Virus record (IMG/VR): IMGVR_UViG_3300034051_000394
Span: 1-54,778 of that record
DNA length: 54,778 nt
Strand: one strand, 5' to 3'
Source: a virus
The notes under the pieces are model-generated. The model ran no database searches. It was not told where the DNA came from and saw only the letters and a list, made by a program, of their open reading frames with translations. Made by a program: the position numbers and the translations under genes. This document shows positions 19,701-26,606 of this stretch, piece by piece (position 1 is the first letter of the stretch; every line of letters starts with the position of its first letter).

Positions 19701-20887
19701 TTAATTCCATATTCCCTAAAATTGAAGTTATTATTAGTGTTTGGTACTAAGTATTTTGCCCTCTCTCTTAATCTTTTGTCGTTAGATGTTGCATCCATAG
19801 ATACCCTAAACCTATAATCACCTTCAGTAGATACTCCTTTTATACCATCAGGTGACGGTACTAAGTTACCAAATTCGTCAGTAACTACTTTTCTTATGTT
19901 CATAGGGACTAATACCGACCAGTTACCATTATCATCAATAGAATTATCTTTAAATGTAAATTTTTCAATGTTACCATCTACCGTTCTTCTAATAGCCTCT
20001 ATTTTACCAGGACCCGTTATTACCTCATTTAGTTTACCCATTTCACGGGCAGGTTTACAATTTTTATTTAGTGAATCTTTTTCATCATCACTAAATATAC
20101 TACCCATAAAGATTGCCGTAGGTATTAATTCTAAACTATCTATTGATATATCCAATCTGTTTATACCTAAACCACTACCCACATTTAAACTATCACACCA
20201 ATAAGGTTCTACTCTAATTGGTATGTTTTCTGAAAATATTTGTGGGAGACTATCTAAGTTATTTGATGATTTAAATTTAAATCTGTCTTTAAATAAGTTA
20301 TCACTATACCCTTGATCAATTAATTCAAATGGTCGAACTGATAAAAATCCGATATCACTGACATCCATATCATAATGAAGGAAATGATCCCCCACAGGTA
20401 CCCCAAATAATATATAATCACCAGAAGTATTAGTTGTTGTGGTATATTTATAATATTTTTCGTAAATTTCTAATGTAGTATTATCATCCAACACCTGTCT
20501 TTTCTTAGGAAAAGTACCCACTGGTGTGTGATCTAATTTTTGTTGATTACTAGGTAGTACATTATACCTTATACCATTTCTATTTTTTTGATCGGGAAAT
20601 GGTTCTGTATATGGATAAATTGCAGACTTTACTGGATCGTTTAAATCTGCATCATCTACTGGTACAAATACCGATACTCTTACGTTTGGTACACCAAACC
20701 CATTGTTAATGATTACCCTACCTGCTATTACACCATATTCCGCACAATAACTTTGGTATTCATCTTTTTGTGAGATTTTTAAACTTAATATTTCTAAATG
20801 ATCATAGTTTTGAGTTAAGTCAACATTAACTTTTAAATATCCATTATCTTCGCCTGGTGTTGTCCTAATTCTATATGATTTAGACAT
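16724..20887 (-). CDS. Large Cys-rich baseplate/tail protein with carboxypeptidase-regulatory-like domain
   Basis: A 1387-residue protein, ATG at 20887. Residues about 50-170 read as a carboxypeptidase-regulatory-like (CarbopepD_reg/Cna-B type) beta-sandwich: VIAGRVIINNGFGVPNVRVS, then SGDYILFGVPVGDHFLHYDM. Residues about 497-530 are strongly hydrophobic (SIICLILTIFGHVVGFLNG and following), long enough to enter a membrane. The next roughly 150 residues hold 20 cysteines, many paired (CKKCKDIC, CCPNS, CCSKCC, CKNCGG), followed by a very basic patch (KRKYKLKKRKRKFGQIKK, residues about 720-740). This suggests metal clusters or disulphides and an unusual membrane-active region for a tail protein. 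Its neighbours are all baseplate genes. The exact role is unknown; I do not see a T4 counterpart. Confidence 0.55.
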   Translation of the reverse strand: MSKSYRIRTTPGEDNGYLKVNVDLTQNYDHLEILSLKISQKDEYQSYCAEYGVIAGRVIINNGFGVPNVRVSVFVPVDDADLNDPVKSAIYPYTEPFPDQKNRNGIRYNVLPSNQQKLDHTPVGTFPKKRQVLDDNTTLEIYEKYYKYTTTTNTSGDYILFGVPVGDHFLHYDMDVSDIGFLSVRPFELIDQGYSDNLFKDRFKFKSSNNLDSLPQIFSENIPIRVEPYWCDSLNVGSGLGINRLDISIDSLELIPTAIFMGSIFSDDEKDSLNKNCKPAREMGKLNEVITGPGKIEAIRRTVDGNIEKFTFKDNSIDDNGNWSVLVPMNIRKVVTDEFGNLVPSPDGIKGVSTEGDYRFRVSMDATSNDKRLRERAKYLVPNTNNNFNFREYGINELKTSSDFKINQQLSTITDNTPYANDLTNQYNYLEEFYPFRWKKVYTVKQYIGRMQKIGGKNGDEARGFIGIKDILNGDGVNKFPTNRLDTNFNPLYSIICLILTIFGHVVGFLNGILNIINGLITSICSVKIPVGIGIDLNYCINLPLNIELCNSGNCSEDCANSGGSFFSLSLTISWRCIFSKLLCKKCKDICGGEPHSCCPNSYDEGCPSNENITVPASAGVPDTPACCSKCCVKVPLIPLKCADEGKEYRLTLIKTPFGDDSGCNAQFVLPFSCKNCGGIQTPGIKDWVSCVMEPVAVFLRMLKFDFYNDWVGGSLYFPLVKRKYKLKKRKRKFGQIKKDKFCDFDCKERGPILGSFTNNFQGDPTFKQWRIKIPSNFISAPTIVLNDCVAKVRSKRVTDWYGTNENDLQTPNLNLAVKELEFKGKNSNFEGCKIVFNNFSAFQNTFNTFGVQYEIKDREVQGEHGKPEYVETEDAAGNSTWTNIGGHGHHRNICDDTRMMERKEYFKTSLDCVESSNYEPSEDEAQDGFGDISQPEEEEPSSPPSPTSGCPSYTCAPDCSTNGVAPCIYNETEYNNFSKLINHGLISWADGSIYYTPYIPKGDVKYNSNEYKANLMLPTTIMELGSSTYCDIDDIPFIMDVIPPTTFNVSYEDVKYKLGTLQINGTTGNRTILKFDDKKDISLNLRAYVELSCFKTVCINTSASVNQSQIGVDIIDKNDIGIEIGNCFLRFDHDEDIRSYFCKRFNGYQSSNLTFHHQRPGSLEFDNLYNTYPEITLSDGFNLYYNLDGEQILSEYNDGDSFIPGDACGFKKTNGSGDYFYGLAPGQTSSFINYPNGNQTINFNQTAQLDGVDEINQISGINIVDDFNNGSNLINGIKFNRTQTPYFLYFGLVPGKTALHRTVSQFFGDLIDAVTLEGLNASNDTVSENINNSPNINNGVDNPFTVYRTCLGETLIQTTQVGGTITAPNNPNVVLTTQGVSNNSSN

Positions 20888-20910
20888 AAAAATTTCACTT
20901 TTTTACTTTT

Positions 20911-21345
20911 TTATTTTTTGTTTTCAAAAATTTCAATGTCGTCAAATTCTGTTTTAACTTCATCTACTTTTTTCTTTTCTTTTTGTTTTTCTACATTACC
21001 TGTATATTCTACATTTTTTTCAAATTGTCTTTCTCTTTTTTTAATTTCCCTATCATATTTAAATTTAGCGTAACTATTTAATATGTTAATAAAAAATCCT
21101 TTAAATTTTTTACTGACTTTAGGTAAATGTTTTGGGAAAAAGAAATTCATGAAAATTTGTCCTAATAAAACTAAAATTATAAATGGTATTGCAATTGTTA
21201 CAACTACAAACGCAATTATTTTAAAAAAGAAATTACCACTATAATCTCCTTCTTGAATAGATTTTGGTATTAGGTTGATTTCTAAATTATCACTATTTGG
21301 TGATTTTTTATTATTACTTTTTTCTTTACATGTTTTACATTCCAT
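20911..21345 (-). CDS. Small single-span membrane protein
   Basis: A 144-residue protein in the baseplate operon. The N-terminus MECKTCKEK carries a CxxC pair. Residues about 40-70 form one long hydrophobic segment (FFFKIIAFVVVTIAIPFIIL and following), and the C-terminal half is highly basic and acidic, probably helical (KFKYDREIKKRERQFEKNVE). It lies 47 bases after the gp6-like gene start region and 23 bases before the 1387-residue gene. No family is recognised. It may be an inner-membrane protein for assembly or lysis, or a minor tail protein; the sequence does not decide. No holin-endolysin pair is seen nearby. Confidence 0.5.
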   Translation of the reverse strand: MECKTCKEKSNNKKSPNSDNLEINLIPKSIQEGDYSGNFFFKIIAFVVVTIAIPFIILVLLGQIFMNFFFPKHLPKVSKKFKGFFINILNSYAKFKYDREIKKRERQFEKNVEYTGNVEKQKEKKKVDEVKTEFDDIEIFENKK

Positions 21346-21392
21346 AACTTATTTTTTTAATAAAACTAACTATATTTTTAGAAAAGTAATTA

Positions 21393-23222
21393 TTATGACG
21401 TAGAAATTGTCACCTTTATGTCTTTATTTGGGTATTTAATCTCAAACATACCATTAGGTTGTCCGAATAAAGTATATTTACCCAATAAATCAATTTGTCT
21501 TGTAGTCTCATCAATATAAGGTTGTGCAATCTCATTTAATGAATATTTACCATTTTCATTAACTTTATTAAAAACCCTTAAATCTGTTACGTTAAGTACG
21601 CCACCTACATTATTAATGTTTTCTATAAGTTGAGATACATAGATGTTATCACCCATTTCCCATTTATTGATGTCAAAATAATCTGTAACACTACTGATAA
21701 CTCCTGCAATAATATCTCCTCTAGGAATTGACTTCTCTGCGAATATATCTATTTCAAAACCTAAGTTAATAACTCTACCGTTTTTAACTGTAACGTAATC
21801 ATTAATCATCCTATAGTCCGCCAAATATTCCGCAATATTTTGTTTCAGTGTTGATGTTGCCTCAGTGGTTAATTTAGAATTAGAATCTAACGCCAATATT
21901 GAAACGTTAATTTTATTTCTTTCTTCCCATACACCCGTTCTAAATGGTACACCAAATTTACCAGGCATTAATGGTATTCTAGACTGATAATCTTTAATAG
22001 TTACACATCTATCTTGTGCGGAGAAATTATATCTAACTAAATTTCTAACCTCATCAATAGAAGGTTCTTCTTTACCACCTAATGCTGGTATTGGGTTATT
22101 AACAGATATACTATTTCTAATTATTCTATTAAGATCTGAAGAGTCACCATTTATAACTACGTTTATCGTACCCAAAGTGTTTATTATATTAACACCTATA
22201 TTACTATCTTCTCCACCACCTACTCTATATCTTACATAAATGGTGTTATTGGTTGGTGGTATTTGACCCAAAGATAAATTATTAACTGTTTTACCAATTC
22301 TCTCAATTTGTCCCTTACATCCAACAAAACTATTTAATTCTGAAGTATCTGCGTCACCCGCACCAAATATAATTTTACAGAAACCATTGTCTGTAAATTC
22401 TTTAATAAATCTACGAGGTGCGTTTAACCATTTACCTACAGATATTCCCTCTCTATCTGATATTGTATTATCATCTATAACGTAAACCTCCGATTGTGCC
22501 AATGCAGGTACCTCATACCAACTTAAATTAAAGTCATTAAATTCTTCTTCTGTTGGTTGGTTTACTAAATTGGTTCCTTCTTTAGTAAGGATATTTTCTA
22601 TAGAAAGTACGTTGTCTTCAGGTAAAACAATTTCAAAAAATGGTCTATAATCACTTCTCGTTAATGTTCTTTTAAAAGTTTTAGTAATACCATTTAACAT
22701 TATTTCTCTTTTAGTAAGTGTATAGTTTTGAATTATACCACTTCCATCTATGTTTGGTACTATTAGTCTGTTTGGTATCCCACCAGTCGTAAATGGTGAT
22801 GCAAAATCAGAATCTTCCATTAATTCAAAGACTTTACCCGCACCAGTGGCTTGTGAACCCTTTAAAATTTTTGGTGCGTAACTTATATCAAATGTATCAC
22901 CTTTAACAGGTATATTGGTTACTGTCCAGTCTACTATCGTAATACTCGGTCTTTTACCTGGTACATTTAATCCGAAAGTTCTTGCCAACTCTAAAAGTGA
23001 AGATCTTTCCTGTGCGTAACTAATTTGTGTTTCATTAAACATTCTATCAGTATGGAATGATAACATATCACCAACCGCAGCATTTAATTCCAATAACATC
23101 ATACCTACAGACGCATCATTAAAATCTGAGAATATTTCTGGATAATATTTTTGTATGAACTCTATTAATTGTTGTCTAACATCTGAGAAGTTCCTAGCGT
23201 TGTAATCTATTTTTTTAGCCAT
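21393..23222 (-). CDS. gp6: Baseplate wedge protein gp6-like (baseplate J family)
   Basis: This 609-residue protein matches the N-terminal pattern of T4 gp6/P2 gpJ wedge proteins: a helical opening (FSDVRQQLIEFIQKYYPEIF), then DFNDASVGMMLLELNAAVGD, then a helix with FHTDRMFNETQISYAQERSS and LELARTFGLNVPGKRPS. The middle contains the J-type beta domain (IYVRYRVGGGEDSNIGVN), and the C-terminus the repeated alpha/beta module with RNLVRYNFSAQDRCVTIKDY. T4 gp6 is about 660 residues, so length fits. Gp6 dimers clamp the wedge together with gp7 and gp53 and trigger baseplate rearrangement. The gp25-like gene lies 2 bases upstream, reproducing the common gp25-gp6 order of contractile tails. Confidence 0.88.
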   Translation of the reverse strand: MAKKIDYNARNFSDVRQQLIEFIQKYYPEIFSDFNDASVGMMLLELNAAVGDMLSFHTDRMFNETQISYAQERSSLLELARTFGLNVPGKRPSITIVDWTVTNIPVKGDTFDISYAPKILKGSQATGAGKVFELMEDSDFASPFTTGGIPNRLIVPNIDGSGIIQNYTLTKREIMLNGITKTFKRTLTRSDYRPFFEIVLPEDNVLSIENILTKEGTNLVNQPTEEEFNDFNLSWYEVPALAQSEVYVIDDNTISDREGISVGKWLNAPRRFIKEFTDNGFCKIIFGAGDADTSELNSFVGCKGQIERIGKTVNNLSLGQIPPTNNTIYVRYRVGGGEDSNIGVNIINTLGTINVVINGDSSDLNRIIRNSISVNNPIPALGGKEEPSIDEVRNLVRYNFSAQDRCVTIKDYQSRIPLMPGKFGVPFRTGVWEERNKINVSILALDSNSKLTTEATSTLKQNIAEYLADYRMINDYVTVKNGRVINLGFEIDIFAEKSIPRGDIIAGVISSVTDYFDINKWEMGDNIYVSQLIENINNVGGVLNVTDLRVFNKVNENGKYSLNEIAQPYIDETTRQIDLLGKYTLFGQPNGMFEIKYPNKDIKVTISTS

Positions 23223-23224
23223 AT

Positions 23225-23608
23225 TTAAAATGTTAATGTAATTGTATCTGTACTTGTGAAAGTCCCTTCAGTAACTGTATAGGTTAATTCCACAATAATT
23301 AATTCTTCGATGGCATCATTTCTAAATGATATATCATTAATCAATAAATTAGGTATAAACCTAATAATAGTTTGATTTAAATTGTCCTTAATTTGTTCAT
23401 GAGTTATTTCATCATTGGGTTCAAAGATGAACTTTTTAAGGTCACTACCAAATTCTGGTAGATATAACCTTTCTCCCTTATTAGTTAACAATAAATGTAA
23501 TAAGTCTGCCCTAATAGCGTCCTTATCAGTTTTGTTCATTTTAAAATAGAAACCATTGTCACTATCTCTAAAAGGAAAATCAATATTTATATAATTAGTC
23601 TTTGCCAT
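23225..23608 (-). CDS. gp25: Baseplate wedge protein gp25-like
   Basis: The 127-residue length and layout match the gp25/gpW (TssE) family. The N-terminal INIDFPFRDSDNGFYFKMNK is followed by a helix with DLLHLLLTNKGERLYLPEFG, the family hallmark, then SDLKKFIFEPND and a C-terminal helix-strand segment (LIVELTYTVTEG). Gp25 joins the wedge to the first sheath ring and nucleates sheath assembly. Its stop is 2 bases from the gp6 gene start, so the two are surely cotranscribed. ATG 23608 is chosen; a TATTTAT element lies just upstream. Confidence 0.92.
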   Translation of the reverse strand: MAKTNYINIDFPFRDSDNGFYFKMNKTDKDAIRADLLHLLLTNKGERLYLPEFGSDLKKFIFEPNDEITHEQIKDNLNQTIIRFIPNLLINDISFRNDAIEELIIVELTYTVTEGTFTSTDTITLTF

Positions 23609-23612
23609 TCTC

Positions 23613-23624
23613 TATATAAATATT
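23613..23624 (-). promoter_or_regulatory. TATTTAT upstream element
   Basis: Minus-strand AATATTTATATA lies 4 bases upstream of the gp25 start, in the 60-base gap after the Cys-rich OmpA-like gene. It is a strong copy of the recurrent element. Confidence 0.35.
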
Positions 23625-23668
23625 GTACTATAAATTTTTTGAAAAGAAATGGTAAAATATTAAAAATT

Positions 23669-25741
23669 TTATTTACACTCAACTTTCATATTAAATATTG
23701 TTCTATCCAATGGTGAAAATACTAATATGTTAATTGGGAAATCTTTTTGTTCTTTTTCTATTGTAAATGAAGCGTTTCTCTTCATAATGTTATCATATCC
23801 AGACCTTATAGATTTAAATTTTTCAACAAAAACTGAGATATTTTCAGTTTTTGTTGTATCAATATCAATATTTTTAATTTCATCTGTTACTTTTTTGGCT
23901 TGCCCATCACCAACTTTAAAAATATCTGTTATTTTTAATTTACCACCTACAGAACCAATCGCAGTATTAATACTTTCAACTAACCCTTCTCTCTCTTTAT
24001 AATACATTAATTCACCAACAAAGTTTCTAGACATATTGTCAATGGTACTTATATCATCATCATTTGTAACTTTTATTTTATGTATTTGACTTTTAGATAG
24101 AATATACATCATTTTCTTTTTTTCCTCTAAACTTAAGGCAACATTTTTATATTCTCCGTTCCAAACATCACCCATAAATCCACTAAAGAATTCTTTATCA
24201 CCGTATTTCACATAAAATGCGTCAGGTACAACTAATGAATCAAAACTTATTGTAATTGTATTACCTTCACCTACTGGAAAAGCACTATTAACCGATGCTG
24301 CTACGAAGTTGTTTGCCTTAACACCTCTAGCACCTTTAGTTTCTGCATTATAATTACACTTTAAAGGTGGTTTTTTTTCAGGTGTACAATTACAACTACC
24401 TAAAACTCTTACAGGTTTATCTGTAGGACAAACACATTCACCTTTATCATTTTTCACTAAATCACCTGTACACTCACATTCTTTTTTATCTACATTATAT
24501 ACTGTACATTCAGGACATTTTGGACAACTACAATCATCTAAAACAGGTATTTTACCTGCCGCATCACAATAACATTTGTCGTTTATTTGGAATGTACCTT
24601 CTTTACATTTACAATTACCATCTTGGTCTTTTTCCATACATTTAGGGCAAGGACAACCACAATTTTCATCAGGTGCCTTCTTACCTTCTTTATCACAATA
24701 ACATTTACCGTCCGCACCTTTAAATAAACCTTCTTTACATTCACATTCACCACCTTCAACTAGTCTCTCCATACATTCAGGACATGGTTCTTTCTTTTTT
24801 TCAATACATTCACAATCTTTTTTTTCTTTTCCCGGTGGACATTCACATTGTTTAGTTTCTTCATTAAACGTCATTCCTTCAGGACATTTACATTTTCCGT
24901 CTTCGTCTTTTTTCATACAAGGATCGGAACAAGGTTCTTCACCTTTAAGTGTGTAACAAACATTTGCGGTAACTGCAACAATTTGTCCAGGATTAAGTTT
25001 ACCTTGACTAATAAATGTTTTCCATTGTTCATCAACGTTATCTTTAGTATACATTGTTCCACCCTCAATATATTTCGGGGTGGTGGTAGGGTCTACTCTC
25101 AAACCAATTGTTTTTCCTTCTTTGTCTAATGTAGTTTTTATTGAATTAAATAGATTTTTTGCCCTATTAGACGCTAATTTAGTATTGGTGGATTGACTAC
25201 CAATATATTTTGTTTTAGATAGTTTTGTACCAGTATATTTTTTAAATTCAAAATCCGTACAAACCCCACCATAACCAGTGTCAGGTGGTATTGTCCATTT
25301 TTTACAATAATCATTATCCCAAATAGGTTCTACTATACCAGAATAATAGTTACTAGCAAAACCTTGAAGGGTAATATCCCTAATATACATAGTACCACTA
25401 TCTAAACCTTTCTTATATTCAGGATTAGATTCAATAATTTGTCTAAATGCGTTTAAGAAATTATTCACTGCCTTAGAACCTGTAGGTACGTCAACAACAA
25501 ATCTACCAGTCGCCTTTACTATAAAACATTCAGTCTTATCCACAGACTGATTTTGTTCTTTATTCTCTGCAGGTTTATTTTCTACTGGTTTATTATCTGT
25601 AGGTTTGTTTTCTACTGGTTTATTCTCTGCAGGTTTATCACCCTCAGGTTCCGCACTAGTACTTACTTCAGTAATTGGTGTGCCTTTCTCATACACCATT
25701 AAATTCTTTATCCTATCTAATTCTTCAAATAAATTTCTCAT
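23669..25741 (-). CDS. Cys-rich protein with OmpA-like domain and LxEExxRIKxL N-terminal signature
   Basis: I choose ATG 25741 (690 codons); the frame extends four codons further to a TTG that has no support. The N-terminus MRNLFEELDRIKNLMVYEKG matches a signature shared with two other sites in this window. Residues about 25-60 are a low-complexity linker of KPxENKP repeats. Residues about 70-260 look OmpA-like (DITLQGFASNYYSG, then TNTKLASNRAKNLFNSIKTT), a peptidoglycan-binding fold. Residues about 270-470 contain repeated short Cys modules of the type CPECM, 4-6 residues, GxCxC, resembling metal- or disulphide-stabilised repeats. The C-terminal 200 residues are unassigned. It is the first gene of the left structural block, back to back with the metzincin cassette. 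A wall-contacting virion protein is a reasonable inference. Confidence 0.5.
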   Translation of the reverse strand: MRNLFEELDRIKNLMVYEKGTPITEVSTSAEPEGDKPAENKPVENKPTDNKPVENKPAENKEQNQSVDKTECFIVKATGRFVVDVPTGSKAVNNFLNAFRQIIESNPEYKKGLDSGTMYIRDITLQGFASNYYSGIVEPIWDNDYCKKWTIPPDTGYGGVCTDFEFKKYTGTKLSKTKYIGSQSTNTKLASNRAKNLFNSIKTTLDKEGKTIGLRVDPTTTPKYIEGGTMYTKDNVDEQWKTFISQGKLNPGQIVAVTANVCYTLKGEEPCSDPCMKKDEDGKCKCPEGMTFNEETKQCECPPGKEKKDCECIEKKKEPCPECMERLVEGGECECKEGLFKGADGKCYCDKEGKKAPDENCGCPCPKCMEKDQDGNCKCKEGTFQINDKCYCDAAGKIPVLDDCSCPKCPECTVYNVDKKECECTGDLVKNDKGECVCPTDKPVRVLGSCNCTPEKKPPLKCNYNAETKGARGVKANNFVAASVNSAFPVGEGNTITISFDSLVVPDAFYVKYGDKEFFSGFMGDVWNGEYKNVALSLEEKKKMMYILSKSQIHKIKVTNDDDISTIDNMSRNFVGELMYYKEREGLVESINTAIGSVGGKLKITDIFKVGDGQAKKVTDEIKNIDIDTTKTENISVFVEKFKSIRSGYDNIMKRNASFTIEKEQKDFPINILVFSPLDRTIFNMKVECK

Positions 25742-25757
25742 ACTTTTAACCAATTTT

Positions 25758-25789
25758 TTTGGCAGTTAAAAAAATATATACTATATTTG
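25758..25789 (+). promoter_or_regulatory. Bacteroidota-type promoter of the metzincin gene
   Basis: TTTG at 25758-25761 and TATATTTG at 25782-25789 are separated by exactly 20 bases, fitting the Bacteroidota housekeeping-sigma consensus (TTTG/TTG at -33, TAnnTTTG at -7). The start would fall near 25795, about 16 bases before ATG 25811. A TATAAATA string follows at 25793-25800. Confidence 0.7.
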
Positions 25790-25810
25790 TTATATAAATA
25801 CTTAACAACT

Positions 25811-26368
25811 ATGAAAAAAATACTTTTTATCCTTTTATTTTTAAATAGTATTTTATGTTTTTCTCAGAAAAACTTTACTATGGATGAGTTTAATAATATA
25901 ACCGATAATGGTGAAAAATGGAAGACTGATATAAAAATTTTTATGTATGGTGATTATCCTATAGAGGATTCGTTATCAGTTATTAAAAGTATAGAATTAT
26001 TTAATAAATTAATAGAAACTGTGGATATATCAATAGTTTCCACTATTGAATTGTCTAATAGTGTGATTTATTTTATAACTGACGATGAATTCATTAAATT
26101 ATTTAAATGGAGTGAGAAAGATATAAAAAATTGTACAGGTATAACATATACATCACATGTTGATGATAGAATTGTTAAGAGTAAAATTCATATTGATATT
26201 GTTGAGTGTAGAAAACATCAATGTACACCTATTACAATTAGACATGAGATGTTTCATATGTTGGGTTTTGATCATCAAGATAATGAAAAAAATACCATCC
26301 TTAAAAGTCATAGTATTGAATTCACTGAAAAGGATAGGGAAATGATTTCTTTATTATATAAAAAATAA
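25811..26368 (+). CDS. Secreted metzincin-type zinc metalloprotease (antisense cassette)
   Basis: This is the only plus-strand gene in the window. I place the start at ATG 25811 (185 codons); an earlier in-frame TTG at 25787 lies inside the promoter -7 box. The first 19 residues are a classic flavobacterial signal peptide (KKILFILLFLNSILCFSQ), with probable cleavage after FSQ; the cysteine lacks a good lipobox. Residues 145-155 read HEMFHMLGFDH, the complete HExxHxxGxxH zinc motif of metzincins. The downstream helix EFTEKDREMISLLY fits the end of a matrixin-like domain (S/TxxDxxxIxxLY). The methionine expected in the Met-turn is replaced by Ile/Leu (NTILKS). It has its own promoter and a terminator, so it behaves as an independent moron. 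Function is probably cleavage of an extracytoplasmic or outside protein; the substrate is unknown. Confidence 0.8.
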   Translation: MKKILFILLFLNSILCFSQKNFTMDEFNNITDNGEKWKTDIKIFMYGDYPIEDSLSVIKSIELFNKLIETVDISIVSTIELSNSVIYFITDDEFIKLFKWSEKDIKNCTGITYTSHVDDRIVKSKIHIDIVECRKHQCTPITIRHEMFHMLGFDHQDNEKNTILKSHSIEFTEKDREMISLLYKK

Positions 26369-26393
26369 AAGTCGGATTTCTCCGACTTTTTTT
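26367..26393 (+). terminator. Intrinsic terminator between convergent genes
   Basis: A perfect 10-base stem (AAAAGTCGGA at 26367-26376, TCCGACTTTT at 26381-26390) with loop TTTC is followed by T residues. It directly follows the metzincin stop and, read from the other strand, the end of the DUF5522-like gene, so it can serve both convergent units. Confidence 0.85.
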
Positions 26394-26604
26394 ATTTTAA
26401 GTTTTTAGTTCCTTTTAAATGTTTTGGTTCATATGGACAGTGTTTACAACCACTTCCACAACAACTACCCCTTCGTTTATGATATTCTTCAGTCATTACA
26501 ATTCTTCCCTGATTATCATAATAGAATTCGTTAGGTTGTAGTTTAGGTCCAAACTCCCTCACATATAATTGTTGTATCCAATCATTAGATGCACCTACAT
26601 TCAT
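26392..26604 (-). CDS. Small DUF5522-like Cys-rich protein
   Basis: A 70-residue protein whose core, YYDNQGRIVMTEEYHKRRG followed by SCCGSGCKHCPYEP, fits the DUF5522 family (related to eukaryotic C1orf53), with the CC-x-x-x-C-x-x-C cluster as signature. DUF5522 proteins are common in Bacteroidota genomes, where their function is unknown; the cysteines probably bind metal. The gene starts 2 bases after the ribonucleotide reductase stop and ends at the shared terminator, so it is the last gene of the replication operon. The N-terminal WIQQLYVREFG may be an added contact segment. It could assist the reductase (thiol or metal chemistry), but that is an inference from adjacency. Confidence 0.7.
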   Translation of the reverse strand: MNVGASNDWIQQLYVREFGPKLQPNEFYYDNQGRIVMTEEYHKRRGSCCGSGCKHCPYEPKHLKGTKNLK

Positions 26605-26606
26605 AA

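Noticed and set aside
25787-25810. Earlier TTG start for the metzincin gene
   Set aside because: The TTG sits inside the TATATTTG promoter box, upstream of the predicted transcription start; ATG 25811 gives a proper signal peptide.
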